Assembly (NCBI GenBank): GCA_965150505.1
Contig: CBCTVZ010000013.1
Coordinates: 1-32,959, forward strand
From: JAGZHZ01 sp965150505
Lineage (GTDB): Bacteria; Bacillota; Clostridia; Lachnospirales; Lachnospiraceae
Length of the DNA: 32,959 nucleotides
Direction of reading: 5' to 3'
Shown here: piece after piece, positions 23,884-31,859 of the stretch
How the letters are laid out: each line of letters starts with the position of its first letter
Numbering within the stretch: the first letter of the stretch is position 1
The notes under the pieces: model-generated
What the model was told of the DNA's origin: nothing
The model's database searches: none
What the model saw: the letters and a program-made list of their open reading frames with translations, nothing else
Program-made: the position numbers and the translations under genes

Positions 23884-25182
23884 ATGATAAAGATTGTATC
23901 AAAAAGTGAATGGACAGAAGTTGAGATTTTCGTTCAGGAAAATCTGGATCAGACAGAGAGAATGGAAGCTGCCGCAAAAGCAGTAAAAGAGAAAAAAATA
24001 AAACAGTTTTCTGTAAATGTGGAGCAGTGGGTTTTATCATATGGAGTGGAAGTACTTTCTGATCTGATTCAGGGAATGATTCTCTCTGGATATGAGCAGA
24101 TTCGTTTTCCAAAAAGAGAAAGAAAAGAAATGGAAATCGAATTGGTCGGCATTTCAGAGCCACTTTTAGATCAGGCAAAAAAGATCGCAAAAGAGGCGGA
24201 AGTGGTGGCAAAAAATATTTGTTTTGCCAGAGATCTCGTCAATTTGCCGGCAAATTATTTAAGACCAGATGACTTTGTCAGAGAAGTAAAAGAAAAACTG
24301 GCAGGGACAGGGGTAGAAGCAGAATGCTTAAATGAACAGCAATTAAGAGAACAGGGGCTGAATGGAATCCTTGCAGTGGGAGATGCCTCTGCATTCCCAC
24401 CTTGTCTTTTGATTCTGCGTTACCAAAATAATCCAGAAAGCAGCGAAACGCTTGGACTTGTTGGAAAAGGTGTAACTTGCGATACGGGTGGATATTGTCT
24501 GAAGAGCGCTTCTTCGATGCTGGGAATGAAAGGCGATATGGCAGGAGGCGCAGCTGTCGCAGGCGCAATCTGTGCGTTGGCTGAAAATAAAGTAAAGACA
24601 AATGTAATCGGTTTCATTCCTCTGTGCGAAAATAGAATTTCCCCAGGAGGACTGCTTCCAGGCGATGTTGTGACGGCATATGGCGGAAAAACAATCGAAG
24701 TAGTAAATACCGATGCGGAGGGCAGAATTATTTTGGCAGATGCCGTCTCCTACGCAGTAAAAAAAGAAAAAGTGACGAAAGTTGTCGATATTGCAACGCT
24801 CACCGGAGCTGTTGTGCGGACGCTGGGATTTGGAATGGCAGGCGTTTTGGCAAGTGACGATCAGACATGGCAGGATTTGGAAAAAGCGGCATCAAAATCT
24901 GGAGAATGGTTTTGGCGTTTGCCAATCACAAAGGAATATGAAAAACGGATTGAGAGTGACATTGCAGATGTGAAAAATTCTGGAGGGGCTGAGTGCGGAG
25001 CAATCACAGCGGGGCTGTTTATCCGTCTGTTTGCTGAAAATACGCCGTGGCTTCACTTGGATATTGCAGGAACGGCATGGGTAGATTCTCCAATTTTTGC
25101 ATATCAGAGTAAATATGCGACAGGATTTGGCGTGACAACGTTGTATGAACTGGCAAAAGGATGTGCTGGGGCAGAAAAATAA
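23884..25182 (+). CDS. M17 family leucyl aminopeptidase
   Basis: Cytosolic two-metal aminopeptidase of 432 residues releasing N-terminal residues from peptides. The C-terminal catalytic domain holds the full M17 set: Lys195 (VGKG), Asp200 (DTGG), Lys207, Asp218 (KGDMAGGAA), Asp277/Glu279/Arg281 (NTDAEGR). The N-terminal domain (1-110) is shorter and more divergent than in E. coli PepA. The segment before DTGG reads VTCD where the family often has FD or YD. ATG 23884 follows AGGAGG. It lies 20 bases after rsmF and is probably co-transcribed with it. Confidence 0.93.
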   Translation: MIKIVSKSEWTEVEIFVQENLDQTERMEAAAKAVKEKKIKQFSVNVEQWVLSYGVEVLSDLIQGMILSGYEQIRFPKRERKEMEIELVGISEPLLDQAKKIAKEAEVVAKNICFARDLVNLPANYLRPDDFVREVKEKLAGTGVEAECLNEQQLREQGLNGILAVGDASAFPPCLLILRYQNNPESSETLGLVGKGVTCDTGGYCLKSASSMLGMKGDMAGGAAVAGAICALAENKVKTNVIGFIPLCENRISPGGLLPGDVVTAYGGKTIEVVNTDAEGRIILADAVSYAVKKEKVTKVVDIATLTGAVVRTLGFGMAGVLASDDQTWQDLEKAASKSGEWFWRLPITKEYEKRIESDIADVKNSGGAECGAITAGLFIRLFAENTPWLHLDIAGTAWVDSPIFAYQSKYATGFGVTTLYELAKGCAGAEK

Positions 25183-25190
25183 AAAGTATA

Positions 25191-25219
25191 TTTAAATAGG
25201 TAGGAATTGGTGATATCAT
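25191..25219 (+). promoter_or_regulatory. Putative promoter of cutC
   Basis: TTTAAA (25191-25196), 17-base spacer, TATCAT (25214-25219), preceded by TGA. The -10 and its TGA are identical to those before cyuA (10388-10393). Confidence 0.55.
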
Positions 25220-25254
25220 CAGAGAGCAGAAGAAAAAAGAAAGAGGGAGAGAAA

Positions 25255-26001
25255 ATGAAAAAATATGTGCTGGAGGCGTGTGTAGATTCAGCGGAGTCTG
25301 CATTTGCAGCGGAAGCAGGCGGTGCAGACCAGTTGGAATTATGCGGTGATCTGATTGTAGGAGGAACAACGCCAAGCATTTGTCTTTTAAAAGAAATCCG
25401 AAAAAAGAGCGATATTCGTATTCATGTCTTAATCCGTCCTAGGTTTGGAGATTTCTGCTATACAGAATATGAGACAAATATCATAGAAGAAGAAATTAAA
25501 ATGTTTAGAGATGCTGGCGCAGACGGAATTGTGACAGGAGCGCTTTGTCCTGATGGAACGTTAGATTGCAGAAAGATGGAACGGTTTGTGAAAGCAGCAG
25601 GCGGCGGATGGGTGACACTTCATCGAGCATTTGACGTATGCGCAGATCCATACCGTACATTGGAACAGGCAAGAGAGCTTGGGATTTCTTGCATCTTAAC
25701 GTCAGGTCAAAAAAATAGCGCGCTGGAAGGAAAAGAGCTTTTGCGAGAACTTCAAAAAAAGGCAGGAGAGTCGATTCAGATTCTTGCCGGAGGAGGAATC
25801 AGCGCAGAAGTGATTCCTACGCTGTATCGAGAGACGGGAATCACCTCCTATCATATGTCGGGGAAGATTACATTAGACAGTCCGATGACATACCGCAAGA
25901 GCGATGTCAGCATGGGACTGCCGGCTTTCAGTGAATACCAGCTGTTTCGTACATCAGAAGAAAAGATTTCAGATGCAAAGAACGTATTGGAGAATTTATA
26001 A
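25255..26001 (+). CDS. cutC: CutC family protein
   Basis: 248-residue TIM-barrel protein of the CutC family, cytosolic. Family hallmarks: LEACVDSAESAFAAEAGGAD (residues 6-25), LELCGDLIVGGTTPS, VLIRPRFGDFCY with the conserved Arg-Pro-Arg, DGIVTGALCPDG, LHRAFDV and ILTSGQKNSA. The name comes from copper tolerance in E. coli, but the copper role of the family has been disputed, so a metabolic role is possible. ATG 25255 follows AGAGGGAGAG; a TTG at 25207 is in frame but overlaps the promoter. The transglutaminase-fold gene follows 17 bases later, suggesting a shared transcript. Confidence 0.92.
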   Translation: MKKYVLEACVDSAESAFAAEAGGADQLELCGDLIVGGTTPSICLLKEIRKKSDIRIHVLIRPRFGDFCYTEYETNIIEEEIKMFRDAGADGIVTGALCPDGTLDCRKMERFVKAAGGGWVTLHRAFDVCADPYRTLEQARELGISCILTSGQKNSALEGKELLRELQKKAGESIQILAGGGISAEVIPTLYRETGITSYHMSGKITLDSPMTYRKSDVSMGLPAFSEYQLFRTSEEKISDAKNVLENL

Positions 26002-26018
26002 ATTTGGAGGACAGAAAT

Positions 26019-28469
26019 ATGTTTTCAGAAGCTTGCCAGAAAAGAATAGAGAAAGAATATGAGAATCTGATGAAACAGTTTCCGCAGATGGAAACAGAAC
26101 TTGCAGAAGGAATGAAAGAATGCGATGCGGATGTAAAATTGGCTTTAAAATATCTGTACAGCCATATGCCGCTCAGCGATGTGGGAAATTATGACTGCAG
26201 TGTGATGAGAGACTTCGCAGAACACGGGGTAAAACTTTGGAAAGAACCTTTATTCCAAGAACCTTTGCCGGAAGATCTGTTTTTAAATTATGTATTATAT
26301 CACCGTGTCAATTCAGAAGGAATTGAACCATGCCGTACGTTTTTCTATCAGCAGCTGAAAAATCGTATTCAGGGAATGAATATGAAAGATGCTGCGCTGG
26401 AGGCAAATTACTGGTGCGCTGAGGAAGCCACTTATAAAAGCACCGATGGAAGAACGCTGTCTGCAATGGGTGTATACCGAAATGTGTTTGGCAGATGCGG
26501 AGAAGAATCGGTATTTGCAGTCAATGTGATGCGCAGTATCGGTATTCCGGCAAGACAAGTCTATGTGCCATGGTGGTCACATTGTGACGACAATCATGCT
26601 TGGGTTGAAGTGTGGTGTGATGGAAATTGGTATTTCCTTGGAGCGTGTGAACCAGAGCCAATTCTGAACAAGGGATGGTTTAACAATGCGGCATCGAGAG
26701 CGATGATGGTACATTCCAGATGGTTTGATACGATTATGCCAGAAGAAGACGTTGTTGGAACGGCAGGAATGGTTACGCTGGGCAATCAGATTAGAAGATA
26801 TGCTTTTTCTAAAAATATAAAAGTGACAGTGAAAGATGACCATGGCGAGGTCGTTCCAAATGCAAAGATCAGTTTTCAAGTTCTGAACTATGGCGGACTG
26901 TGTGAGATTGCTATGGTGGAGACGGATGAAAATGGCATAGCACGGCTTCAGACAGGATATGGAGATTTGTGGATCGAAGTATACAAAGAAGGAAAATTTG
27001 CGGAAGCATTGCTGAAGGAAAAAGAAGAAGAATGTACATTGATTCTGGGAATGAATCATAAGATGGAGCAGTGGGAAGATTTTGATATGAATGCTCCAGC
27101 GGATGCGCCGATGAATAAAGAACAGCCGACACCGGATCAGAAAGCAGAGGCTAGTGTGAAATATAAGACAGCAGTTGAGAAGAGAAACAGAAAATGTCAG
27201 GCTCTTCGCTTTAAAGAGATTGAAGAATTTGAAAAGACCCATCAAGACGAGAAACACCTGACGGAAGAATTTTTAAATGCGCTGTCTGAAAAAGATTTGA
27301 GAGATGGAAATTGTGAGGTACTCGAAGAACATTACCTTGACGCATTGTGCTACCGCAATGAGATGCCTCAAGAACTGTTTGTCAATTATGTGATGAATCC
27401 GCGTATCTATAATGAAATGCTCAAAAAATGGAGAGGGGCAATCCGAGCATGGTTCAGCGAAAAAGATGTAGCTCGTTTCCGCAAAGATCCAAAACAGATC
27501 TGGGAATATGTACAGCAGACCATACAGGAAAGACCAGAGATGGAACATGGCATTCTGGTCACAACACCGGCGGATTGTCTGAAGCTTGGCATCGGCTCTT
27601 TGCTTTCTAAAAAGACATTGTTTGTGGCGATTGCCAGAACATTTGGAATCCCAGCACGTTTAAACCCGATGGACTGCGCAATGGAATATTGGAAAGACGG
27701 CGCATTTGCAGCAGTGGAAGAAGAAAAAGAAAAAGCGGCGGCTATTCGTGTGTTTGGAGCAGATCAACATATTACATGGACATATTATCAGAATTGGAGC
27801 ATTGCAAAAGAGTGTGAGACTGGTTATCAGACATTGGATTTGAGTGAGGTCAAGGTGGAAGAAGAGGGACTTTTGATACCGGCTGAACCGGGAATCTATC
27901 GCCTTATCACAGTAAACCGTCTTCCAAATGGAAATGTATTTGCCAGAAAATATTTATTTGAGACAGGCGCAGGAGAAGAAAAACAGGTAAGTCTGATGAT
28001 GAGAGATGCAGACCTTTCTGATATGCTGGAAAATATTGAAATCCTTCCGTTTAATTTAAAAGACAAAGAGGGAAGAGGTATCGAGGCAGCAGAGCTGACA
28101 GAAGGAGAAAAGACGGTGCTGTTCTGGCTGGAAGAAGGAAAAGAGCCTACGGAACATATCTTAAATGAATTGTTTGATCGAAAAGAAGAGTTCCAAAAAT
28201 ATGAAGAACGGTTGATCTTTATAATCCGAAATAAAAAGGCGCTGAAAAATCCAACGATTGCAAGATGTCTTGAGACATTTGAGAAAGCTTCTGTTTATTA
28301 TGACAGCTTTGATGAAAATGTCAGCACATTAGGACGCAGAATGTATGTAGATCCTGAAAAACTGCCGCTCATCATTGTGACAGATGGCTGTTTAAATGGA
28401 ATCTATGCTACAAGTGGATACAATGTCGGAACAGGAGATATGCTGCTGCGTATTTTAGAAACAAAATAG
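26019..28469 (+). CDS. Large transglutaminase-domain protein, no signal peptide
   Basis: 816 residues with no signal peptide or membrane span, so probably cytosolic. Transglutaminase core about 150-215: Cys160 (GRCGEES) and His193 (DNHAWVEVW) are present, but the third acid position reads GACEPEP (Glu211/Glu213) where Asp is usual. A carboxypeptidase-like beta domain (about 265-335, VTVKDDHGEVVPNAKISF) follows. A second transglutaminase-like copy near 515-560 (TPADCLKLGIGSLLSKK, ARTFGIPAR) lacks a clear His partner. ATG 26019 follows TTTGGAGG; a TTG at 26004 is in frame. Its substrate is unknown, and it is encoded in apparent operon with cutC. Confidence 0.8.
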   Translation: MFSEACQKRIEKEYENLMKQFPQMETELAEGMKECDADVKLALKYLYSHMPLSDVGNYDCSVMRDFAEHGVKLWKEPLFQEPLPEDLFLNYVLYHRVNSEGIEPCRTFFYQQLKNRIQGMNMKDAALEANYWCAEEATYKSTDGRTLSAMGVYRNVFGRCGEESVFAVNVMRSIGIPARQVYVPWWSHCDDNHAWVEVWCDGNWYFLGACEPEPILNKGWFNNAASRAMMVHSRWFDTIMPEEDVVGTAGMVTLGNQIRRYAFSKNIKVTVKDDHGEVVPNAKISFQVLNYGGLCEIAMVETDENGIARLQTGYGDLWIEVYKEGKFAEALLKEKEEECTLILGMNHKMEQWEDFDMNAPADAPMNKEQPTPDQKAEASVKYKTAVEKRNRKCQALRFKEIEEFEKTHQDEKHLTEEFLNALSEKDLRDGNCEVLEEHYLDALCYRNEMPQELFVNYVMNPRIYNEMLKKWRGAIRAWFSEKDVARFRKDPKQIWEYVQQTIQERPEMEHGILVTTPADCLKLGIGSLLSKKTLFVAIARTFGIPARLNPMDCAMEYWKDGAFAAVEEEKEKAAAIRVFGADQHITWTYYQNWSIAKECETGYQTLDLSEVKVEEEGLLIPAEPGIYRLITVNRLPNGNVFARKYLFETGAGEEKQVSLMMRDADLSDMLENIEILPFNLKDKEGRGIEAAELTEGEKTVLFWLEEGKEPTEHILNELFDRKEEFQKYEERLIFIIRNKKALKNPTIARCLETFEKASVYYDSFDENVSTLGRRMYVDPEKLPLIIVTDGCLNGIYATSGYNVGTGDMLLRILETK

Positions 28470-28530
28470 AGATGATAAAAATAGAAGATAAAAAATAAAA
28501 AATTGAAAAGAAAATAAAAAAAGAACTCGT

Positions 28531-28570
28531 TAAAAATATTTATTAGAAAATAAAAATATTTATTAGAAAA
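28531..28570. repeat. Perfect 20-bp tandem duplication beside a terminator
   Basis: TAAAAATATTTATTAGAAAA occurs twice head-to-tail (28531-28550 and 28551-28570) with no mismatch. The second copy supplies the A-run at the left foot of the terminator stem. Confidence 0.9.
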
Positions 28571-28612
28571 AGCAGTTCCCAGCTGATAAAAATTTAGCTG
28601 GGAACTGCTTTT
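28568..28612. terminator. Bidirectional terminator between convergent genes
   Basis: A 17-bp stem AAAAGCAGTTCCCAGCT (28568-28584) / AGCTGGGAACTGCTTTT (28596-28612) with an 11-base loop. T residues follow on the right and A residues precede on the left, so it can serve both the transglutaminase gene (plus) and the GH3 gene (minus). Confidence 0.93.
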
Positions 28613-28667
28613 TTAGGGGATTACCTTAAATTATGATATGAATAATGATTCGATCAAATAAGGTGTA

Positions 28668-31655
28668 TTATTCAATCGTAACATCTTCCTGCAGAAGTAA
28701 ATTGTCAGAAGAAGAACCAACATAGATCGTTCTGTCTCCGGTAGCTACGGTCCATTTATCTTTTGTTCCGTCTGCTCTTTCATTTAATTCTTCCTGAGGG
28801 CTGTTCCAGTAAGAAAGTTCACGTTCTGCTACATGAATCGTAACTTCTCTGGATTCACCTGGCTGAAGATCTTTTACTTTCTCAAATCCAGCAAGTGTAT
28901 ATTTGGAAGACTGAAGTCCTTCTGGAACTTCTGCTTCACCCAGATATAACTGAGCAACTTCAGAACCAGCCACATCACCTGTATTTGTTACAGTGAAGGT
29001 TACGTCATAGCCATACTCTTCACCTTCAGCTGGAGCTTCTGTCACTTTCAGATCACTGTAATCGAAGGTTGTGTAGGACAGACCATAACCGAAGTCAAAC
29101 TGAGGTTCAATTTCTTCTTCATCAAACCATTTATATCCTACATTGATTCCTTCATAATAAACAGTTGTTTTCTGATTCAATTCTTCGTTTGTAACAGTCT
29201 GATACAGCGCCCAAGCCTGATCGGAGTTTGTGATCAGAGTATCGGTATCTTCTTTCGGAATTGTAAATGCAAGTTTACCGCTTGGATTTACAGCGCCTGT
29301 CAGCAGATTTGCTGTAGCATATCCACCGCGTTGTCCTGGATAGTACATATCGAGAACTGCATCTACGTTGTCAAGCCAATCTCCCATTACAACTGCTGTT
29401 GTAGCATTCAGAACAACGACAACTTTATTTCCAGCTTCATGAGCTGCATCAGCGATGGTGTTGATCATTTCTTCCTGAGATTCACTGAGCTGCATACTTA
29501 AATCTTCTCTGTCGCCTGTCTTATTGTTGGACAGAGATTCTGCATAGGCAAATACAACAACTTTATCATTGTTTTTAGCTGCTTCGATGGAAGCGTCAAT
29601 GTTAGCCTGTTTCTGGCTTGGTGTAATCCAGTTGAGGCTTACCTGCAGATCTTTCTGTACATCTTTATACAGCGCCTGCATCACAAGTTTATAACGCTGA
29701 CCGGCTTTTAATTCAACGGTAAAGTTCTGAACGTCCATACCTGTCTCAGATGGAACGATGCTGTTGTGCCACTGTGATCCCTGTCTTGCTGTGCTGGATG
29801 CTTTTCCGGCTACAGCGATTTCATCGGTGTCGCCTTCATACAGATACATATAAGAAACACCGCCGATACTCTGCAGTGAGAAAGTATATTCTCCATCTTC
29901 TGGAGCTTCGATATAAGTTTCCCATGTATATGCTGGCATTGTCTCAGATGGGAATGCAGTTGCAGTTCCTTCATCAGCGCCTGCTACACGGTATGTCTTA
30001 TTTGGAGCGCCGTTGATTGTACCTGTTGTAAAGTTAATATTTTCATCAACCTGACAAAATTCACCAAGTTCGTGTCCTTCCATCAAAGTATCTTCAAGGC
30101 TGGCGCTTCCGAATCCGCCGCCTCCGGCAAATCCCTGAAGAACCGTTTCTGTTCCTGCTACTGCAGCAACGCCGTATGATCTTGTAGCGCCATGCTCTTC
30201 GCCATCGATCGTAGTATAGAAGTTTTCTGCTGGAACAGGAGTACCGAGTGTATCGTTGTAAGCAACGCCTGTCACTTTGTCTTCACCGAGAGATTCTTTT
30301 AATGCAGCATATGGGCTTGTCATTGCTCCTAATGTACCATAAGAACGTTCTCCGCCTGTACCGGAAGCCAGATTCATACCTGTCACACCGATTACTGCAA
30401 CAGATTCTCCGTCAGCAACAGGAAGGGCAGCTTCTTCATTCTTCAGAAGAACAGCGCCAGCCTCAGCAACTTCCTGAGAAACTTCATTGCTGGAGTCGAG
30501 CAGTTCAGCAAGCTGTGCAACGGTATCTTCTGTTGTCAGCTGATAAATCGGCTCAGTACGTCCAACTTCTTCTTTTACATTTCCATTTTCATCTAATTGT
30601 ACCAGAGTCAGATAACCAGCCTGACCATATGCTCTTAAAACACGAGCAACTGCCTGGTCAACCATAGCATCCATCTCTTCCTGTGTATATGTTCCATCTG
30701 CCACGAGTGCGTCAGCATTTTCTTTGCTGTTCAGATTTAATTTCGGCATCTCGATGTCAGTACCTTTGTCTAATGTATATTCGTGGTTTCCGCCCCAGTC
30801 TGTGATTGTGAAATAATCATATCCCCACATATCTCGCAGAACTTCTTCCTGAACATAAGTGTTAGCAGAAGCGTATGTACCGTTGATCAGGTTGTAGGAG
30901 GACATAATACCAAGAGCATTTGCTTCTTTTACAGCATCTTCAAATGCTTTGAAATATACTTCATGCAGAGCTTGTTCAGAAAGTACGTCATTGTTAGAAC
31001 CTTCTGTATAAGCGATGAAATGTTTCAGAACGGCAATACCGCCTTCGCTCTGCATACCATCTACGAGCTGTGCTCCCATCTTTCCAATCAGATATGGATC
31101 TTCACCTAACTGGTCTTTTGTACGGGAGAACTGTGGAATACGCTGAAGGTCAAGCTGTGCGCTCAGCATCATGCCAGCGCCGATGGCTTTTGCTTCTTTG
31201 CTCACCATGTTTCCGTATGTATAAGCCATATCTCTATCCCAAGTAGCTGCAAGCATTTCTTCGATTGGTGGGTTTGTGGAGTCTGTCATGTAATAGATAC
31301 CGCATGGTCCATCGTACATTTTGATCTGCGGTACACCAAGACGACCTACACCTGGAAGATTTCCGGCATCACCAACTGTACCCATGCCGCTACCTCCGAT
31401 AAAGGTATATTTTTCTTCTGTGGTCATAGCCTTTAAAAGAGCGTCAACTTTAGCATTGACAATCTCTGAGTCATGTTCCGGCTGAACTAAGTCGGAGGTA
31501 TAATATTCTGGGAAGCTGACTGCTTCTTCAGATGATTCGGCAGCATATACTGCAGGTATGCTAGATGGATTTACTGCGCATACAGAAGCTGCCATTGCGA
31601 TTGCCATTGCCATTGCAGAAGCTTTTCTTGTAAATGATGATTTTTTCATGTTCAT
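28668..31655 (-). CDS. Secreted GH3 glycoside hydrolase with PA14 insert
   Basis: 995-residue exported beta-glycosidase, beta-glucosidase-like. Signal peptide about 1-38 (ends AVYAAE). N-terminal GH3 barrel about 65-345 with Gly-Glu-Asp-Pro (184-187), Lys211-His212 and nucleophile Asp286 in FTITDWGG. The second GH3 domain is split by a PA14-type insert (about 535-680, AYTWETYIEAPEDGEYTFSL), then continues with VVVFAYAES and GDREDLSM. A fibronectin-III-like end domain (about 895-965) follows. The general acid is not obvious: Glu706 (AES) or Glu717 (GDRED) are candidates. ATG 31655 follows GAAGGGGG; an ATG two codons on is possible. Substrate likely plant or host beta-glycans or glycosides, unproven. 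Confidence 0.92.
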   Translation of the reverse strand: MNMKKSSFTRKASAMAMAIAMAASVCAVNPSSIPAVYAAESSEEAVSFPEYYTSDLVQPEHDSEIVNAKVDALLKAMTTEEKYTFIGGSGMGTVGDAGNLPGVGRLGVPQIKMYDGPCGIYYMTDSTNPPIEEMLAATWDRDMAYTYGNMVSKEAKAIGAGMMLSAQLDLQRIPQFSRTKDQLGEDPYLIGKMGAQLVDGMQSEGGIAVLKHFIAYTEGSNNDVLSEQALHEVYFKAFEDAVKEANALGIMSSYNLINGTYASANTYVQEEVLRDMWGYDYFTITDWGGNHEYTLDKGTDIEMPKLNLNSKENADALVADGTYTQEEMDAMVDQAVARVLRAYGQAGYLTLVQLDENGNVKEEVGRTEPIYQLTTEDTVAQLAELLDSSNEVSQEVAEAGAVLLKNEEAALPVADGESVAVIGVTGMNLASGTGGERSYGTLGAMTSPYAALKESLGEDKVTGVAYNDTLGTPVPAENFYTTIDGEEHGATRSYGVAAVAGTETVLQGFAGGGGFGSASLEDTLMEGHELGEFCQVDENINFTTGTINGAPNKTYRVAGADEGTATAFPSETMPAYTWETYIEAPEDGEYTFSLQSIGGVSYMYLYEGDTDEIAVAGKASSTARQGSQWHNSIVPSETGMDVQNFTVELKAGQRYKLVMQALYKDVQKDLQVSLNWITPSQKQANIDASIEAAKNNDKVVVFAYAESLSNNKTGDREDLSMQLSESQEEMINTIADAAHEAGNKVVVVLNATTAVVMGDWLDNVDAVLDMYYPGQRGGYATANLLTGAVNPSGKLAFTIPKEDTDTLITNSDQAWALYQTVTNEELNQKTTVYYEGINVGYKWFDEEEIEPQFDFGYGLSYTTFDYSDLKVTEAPAEGEEYGYDVTFTVTNTGDVAGSEVAQLYLGEAEVPEGLQSSKYTLAGFEKVKDLQPGESREVTIHVAERELSYWNSPQEELNERADGTKDKWTVATGDRTIYVGSSSDNLLLQEDVTIE

Positions 31656-31717
31656 AAAACCCCCTTCTATTTGATAAAACTATTATGGAACAAGAAAATG
31701 GAAAAATCTTCCTCTAT

Positions 31718-31745
31718 TCCGACTAAAATTTTCAAAAATCCGACT
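31718..31745 (-). promoter_or_regulatory. Direct repeat, possible activator site of the GH3 gene
   Basis: On the minus strand AGTCGGA occurs at 31739-31745 and again at 31718-31724, 21 bases apart (two helical turns). The spacer holds AAAATTTT. A -10-like CATAAT lies at 31682-31687 with no good -35, so the nearer repeat would fall around -42 to -48, where AraC-type or LytTR-type activators bind. Inference from spacing only. Confidence 0.4.
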
Positions 31746-31775
31746 TTATGATGGATAGATAGAAATGGAGATATG

Positions 31776-31859
31776 AATTACCCCGTCTAAAGTCAGATTC
31801 CCTGCCATTAGGCGGGGTTTCCTATAAAAAGACGAAGGCTTATGGCTATTCACAAAGCC
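31776..31859 (-). ncRNA. IS right end and probable omega-RNA 3' part
   Basis: Downstream of tnpB on the minus strand are a GGCTT/AAGCC hairpin and an outer stem CCCCG/CGGGG (31781-31785 with 31813-31817) enclosing CCTAATGGCAGG. In IS605-type elements this region, together with the 3' end of tnpB, forms the omega-RNA, and the guide is host sequence beyond the element end. Here that would be the minus-strand sequence starting near 31780 and running left. Ends not mapped. Confidence 0.5.

Noticed and set aside
26577..27257. 226-codon minus-strand ORF opposite the large transglutaminase gene
   Set aside because: Shadow frame rich in Phe, His, Cys and Ser; the plus-strand frame has clear domains and an SD.
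30248..30667. 139-codon plus-strand ORF opposite the GH3 gene
   Set aside because: Shadow of the GH3 coding frame, with Leu/Gln/His-rich composition and no family pattern.
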